Source: Synergistaceae bacterium (GTDB taxonomy: Bacteria; Synergistota; Synergistia; Synergistales; Synergistaceae). Taken from it: 5,551 bases of DNA. The notes below the pieces were generated by a model that was not told where the DNA came from, did not search any database, and worked only from the letters and a program-made list of their open reading frames with translations. Below, one piece after another: positions 5,276-5,551 of the stretch (position 1 is its first letter; each line of letters starts with the position of its first letter). The stretch lies in assembly GCA_012727545.1 (NCBI GenBank), contig JAAYHA010000014.1, positions 1-5,551 of the forward strand. Reading direction: 5' to 3'. The position numbers and the translations under genes are program-made.

Positions 5276-5551
5276 TTATCTACCCTTGTATCCACGCCTA
5301 GTGGCTGAGTAAATTGCTCCTGTTTCCTTAAGTTTGTCGATCGATTCAAGTGCTATTCCTGTCCCAAGTGCTACACACTCAGAAGCAGACTCGGCGACTA
5401 CTGCATTTATTTCTGTCTCCTCTATTATCAGCTGATCAAGTCCGTTGAGGTAGGCTCCCCCACCTGTAAGGATGATGCCTCTGTCGATAACGTCAGCCGC
5501 AAGTTCCGGAGGTGTTTTTTCCAGCACTCTCTTTATACCGGCAATTATGGC
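5276..5551 (-). CDS. mreB: Rod-shape-determining protein MreB, C-terminal 91 residues
   Basis: Bacterial actin homologue that polymerises under the inner membrane and positions the elongasome for lateral wall growth. The visible part begins mid-protein (AIIAGIKRVLEKTPPELAAD) and includes the adenosine-binding element RGIILTGGGAYLNGLDQL, which matches the MreB consensus TGGGALLRNLD, then ECVALGTGIALESID, equivalent to the conserved CVA-x-G-x-G-x-ALE near the end. The usual AEDPL preceding this reads AESAS. The protein finishes with a short basic tail, SATRRGYKGR. The frame is open to the right edge; about 250 N-terminal residues lie outside the window. The next gene downstream is lat after about 460 bp, so no mreC or mreD follows here. 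A paralogue such as Mbl cannot be excluded from this fragment. Confidence 0.93.
   Translation of the reverse strand, partial: AIIAGIKRVLEKTPPELAADVIDRGIILTGGGAYLNGLDQLIIEETEINAVVAESASECVALGTGIALESIDKLKETGAIYSATRRGYKGR

Overview
The window is about 5.5 kb of bacterial chromosome. All six recognisable genes lie on the minus strand. Reading in the direction of transcription (high to low coordinates), they are: the C-terminal end of mreB (runs off the right edge), an L-lysine 6-aminotransferase (lat), a two-TM coiled-coil DUF3084 protein, a small zinc-ribbon protein, a GNAT acetyltransferase, and metK (runs off the left edge, about the last 20-30 residues missing). The gene content suggests a Gram-negative-type anaerobic amino-acid fermenter, most likely of the Synergistetes (Synergistota). 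That placement is an inference from the lat + DUF3084 + MreB combination and protein flavour; a Firmicutes relative cannot be excluded.

Layout: (1) 5276-5551, end of mreB. (2) 4831-5275, a gene-free, very AT-rich stretch (about 24% GC over 4861-5220 by hand count) with several small palindromes and candidate promoters for lat. (3) 3449-4816, lat, closed by a textbook intrinsic terminator at 3377-3412. (4) 2068-3267, the DUF3084 gene, preceded by an extended -10 promoter. (5) 1223-1946, zinc-ribbon and GNAT genes overlapping by 17 bp, with no clear terminator separating them from the DUF3084 gene upstream. (6) 1-1109, metK, with its own plausible promoter and a 5'-UTR hairpin.

How the genes work together: lat looks like a single-gene unit, with its own 5' region and terminator, and would start lysine breakdown. 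The DUF3084, zinc-ribbon and GNAT genes may be read from the promoter at about 3330. metK supplies S-adenosylmethionine and could be partly co-transcribed with them. No functional link between these products is evident. Start sites are consistent: each of the five has a Shine-Dalgarno element ending about 8 nt upstream, which decides several start choices.

I do not see an obviously new biological system, mobile element, CRISPR array or RNA gene. The most interesting points are the AT-rich lat upstream region with a candidate operator, a non-consensus PLP phosphate-loop sequence in the aminotransferase, and the zinc-ribbon protein with a His/Cys and acidic tail coupled to a GNAT enzyme.
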